Of a stretch of 64,000 nucleotides of DNA, positions 61,783 to 64,000 are shown piece after piece (the first letter of the stretch is position 1; every line of letters begins with the position of its first letter). The stretch is from Paragonimus westermani (Eukaryota; Platyhelminthes; Trematoda; Plagiorchiida; Troglotrematidae), in NCBI GenBank assembly GCA_008508345.1, contig QNGE01000972.1, forward strand, positions 34,091 through 98,090. Direction: 5' to 3'. Below the pieces are notes generated by a model. The model searched no databases. It saw only the letters and a program-made list of their open reading frames with translations, and was not told the origin of the DNA. A program made the translations under genes and the position numbers.

Positions 61783-63783
61783 CATATAATTGGGGCTGTC
61801 ATTGATGTTCTCCACTTCCATCTCTGCGGACAGTAATTTCGATAACAACAACACGTCCACAAAGCCGTGTGCTTGATCACACCCATGGTTCTGAAGTATA
61901 CGTTGTAGGATAGGGAGGAAAAATTGTTAAACACGTGTGACAAGCACGCTGCCCCAAGATCAATCACACGCAAGTGTGACTATGAAGAGTTGCACAAGGC
62001 ATCATTTTAGTGAGAGAGAGAGGTGGAAAACCGTCAACAAACGGAAATAGAATATGCCAAGTATATAGAAACAACCCTCATTCCAATAAACCCGATAAGT
62101 AATTAGCCCTCACACGGTCTCCAGCCACTTACTCTGCAAGTCCCGGACCCATGCTGGGAGATAAGCCCGACCCACAGTGATTAACCCTTTGGTGAACGGC
62201 CTAATTTCACTACGTTAATGTGTAGTGAAGTGAGAAAATTAGACTGAATGCAGTAAGAGGTTTCAAATGGGTTCGCGGAAGGCTACAGCCGATAGGTGTC
62301 AGACACTCGAGCAAATTGGTATGGCAACGACGAGACCAATCAAGATGGCGCTTGGGAGCAGCCGCGTACTGGTTATAAATAGCATCTGAGTAAAACAAGT
62401 TGTTTCGGTTTGTCGCGTGTCAAGACGAACGGACAACAAGCAGAGCCAAACCAACCAGTAGAAAAGCTGGGGATTTGGGGATAATTATGCTCCTTCATTT
62501 TACCACTGTTTCTAGTCTATGAACTAATCCACGTAAACTAGTAAAATTAAGGTAGTATAAGGCCACCGATGCTACCAGGTATTTGCGGTTATGTATGTAA
62601 GGCAATTTCGATCACAGGACACTACACAAGTCTACACAGCAGAAAAAGTTGCAGGACCCGGGATTTGAACTCGTAATCATTCCACTGGTAGCTGGCGCCG
62701 TCATTAGCATTGGGAACTCCCACTAGCGTACAGAACAGTAGGTGTGTCGATGGCTGGGGGATAACCTATTAGAGCACTCCGACCACCTGGTACTGTGGGT
62801 CCCTCTTGTGGCCGAAATCATGGTGGGTGTGCCCACAGAGACATGTACATATTCCGATGAAGCATGTCTACCACTTCTAATGTTCAACTTAAAAAACTTC
62901 AATATCTGCCACAGATTGTTGCCCTGATAAGGGTAGTTTCTGGCACTCACTGATCACTCATTGTTAACTGTATCGTTAACAATGGCATAGGCTTCCAACC
63001 CTCACTTTATGTTTTCAGGACCACAAACGAGGATTGATGCATTTTATTCCATTTGGTTTGTCCTTGCAATGTTACGGCCTTCGTTAGTAGTACCAACCAA
63101 CCGATCCGAAACCTGTTCAGCAAAAGTAAGAAATGGCGATCAAAGGGATTACGACGACGCTTACACTCCTTCTAATGTATGGAAGTCCCCTGCACCCTGA
63201 CGGATGCACGATGCTGCGATATTTATTCGCAAAACCAATGTTTGGAGTTTTCAATCGCACGAGGCTGGTGATTCCCCAACGTCCTCATGGTCTTTTCAGT
63301 CAGTGTTTCTGAGAAATGCCAATCCGTCTCTTCCGTCCATCCAATAACTTGAAACAGAGTTGCAGCTTTAAATAACCAAGGAAACAGTTAACAAGCCTCT
63401 CCTGCAATGATCTTTAGATATCGACCGACGGTAAGATGCCACGAGGTGCATCTACTTGCGGCGGTTTGGTGAATCTCTACAATATTGACAACCTGGTGTG
63501 TCCACTTGCCTACTCAAACACGATAACAGCATGCCGGTTATCGTTGTTACTCGACCTGATGTGCTTTTCTAGCCGTTCGCCGAGATATTAACACCAAATG
63601 AGCGATTCAAACAGTACACGTTGGACGTGGTAGAGTTCAAATAGGCCAGTGACGTGGAACTAGACATGTGGACTGTAAAATACACACGCACGAGCGACAC
63701 CACAAAATTCGAGGGGGTGAAACACAGTACATGTCTGGTGGCCGTGGCGACAAGCAATCGCGTCGAACTAAGATAGGACATAT

Positions 63784-64000
63784 TGTAGCGAGAAGGCGTC
63801 CAACAAAGCACAATCTTTATTGTCCAAATCGCTAGTCACATGCAACGCGCGCTCTCTCGTTTATGAGTCATAATTCCAACCCGCAGCGCCCCCCGGTTTC
63901 CGTTCACACGTCGTGTGCACTTCTAACCGGTTTACGTGTGTGACCGGTGCCTTCTATCGGAGGGTTTTTCGCTTGCCATTCCTCGTCTGTTTGTCCGATT
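63784..64000 (+). repeat. LTR-like repeat, second copy (cut by window end)
   Basis: Direct copy of the repeat at 30514, starting at the same TGTAGCGAGAAGGCG. About 90% identical by eye over 217 bases, and it continues past the window. Whether it is a 5' LTR, a 3' LTR or solo cannot be told; nothing recognisable as pol lies just upstream. Confidence 0.6.

Larger units (their letters stand above)
58320..64000. other. Upstream region of the transporter, mostly non-coding
   Basis: Expected to hold the 5' exons of the transporter, but none could be confirmed. Recognised items: a membrane-segment-like frame at 59125-59252 (-), a LINE 3' end at 60942-61262 (+), an (AT)n run at 61766-61782, a B-box-like site at 62660-62672 (-), and an LTR-like repeat from 63784. 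Confidence 0.5.

Overview
The window reads as a piece of a flatworm genome, most likely a digenean trematode. It has short coding exons bounded by GT/AG splice sites and separated by introns of roughly 0.8 to 14 kb. It also carries decayed CR1/RTE-type LINEs ending in ATG-rich microsatellite tails, Penelope-like and LTR-element remnants, tRNA-derived relics, and one assembly gap (5076-5879). The phylum is an inference from gene structure and repeat style; no species-specific marker was recognised. No prokaryotic feature, CRISPR array or rRNA was seen.

Two split genes explain almost all recognisable coding sequence, and they converge tail to tail. On the + strand (1703-18796) are seven exons of a guanylate cyclase of the soluble/atypical receptor type: the end of the HNOBA region, a coiled-coil signalling helix, a full class III catalytic domain and a basic, Ser-rich C-terminal tail. 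Its N-terminal (haem-NO-binding) exons must lie left of the window or be unrecognised. On the - strand (58319 down to 20800) are seven exons of an SLC17 (sialin/VGLUT family) anion transporter. Six downstream exons join in perfect phase to a stop codon. One upstream exon is separated from them by an unidentified coding stretch, and the start of the protein was not found. The two stop codons are about 2.0 kb apart.

Layout: 1-1702 nothing recognised; 1703-18796 cyclase exons, introns holding a tRNA-like element beside the gap and an antisense LINE; 18797-20799 intergenic; 20800-32193 five transporter exons with an LTR-like repeat at 30514; 32194-44197 a 12-kb intron with several LINE fragments and an integrase relic; 44198-44424 a transporter exon; 44425-58170 a repeat-rich interval (LINE, Penelope-like element, zinc-finger motif, tRNA-like relic) that should hide at least one transporter exon; 58171-58319 the most upstream recognised transporter exon; 58320-64000 mostly non-coding, with a LINE 3' end, a possible membrane-protein segment and a second copy of the LTR-like repeat cut by the window end.

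The cyclase (intracellular cGMP signalling) and the transporter (vesicle/lysosome anion transport) are not known partners; their adjacency is probably incidental. Almost every other long open frame is a chance frame or lies in repeat DNA.
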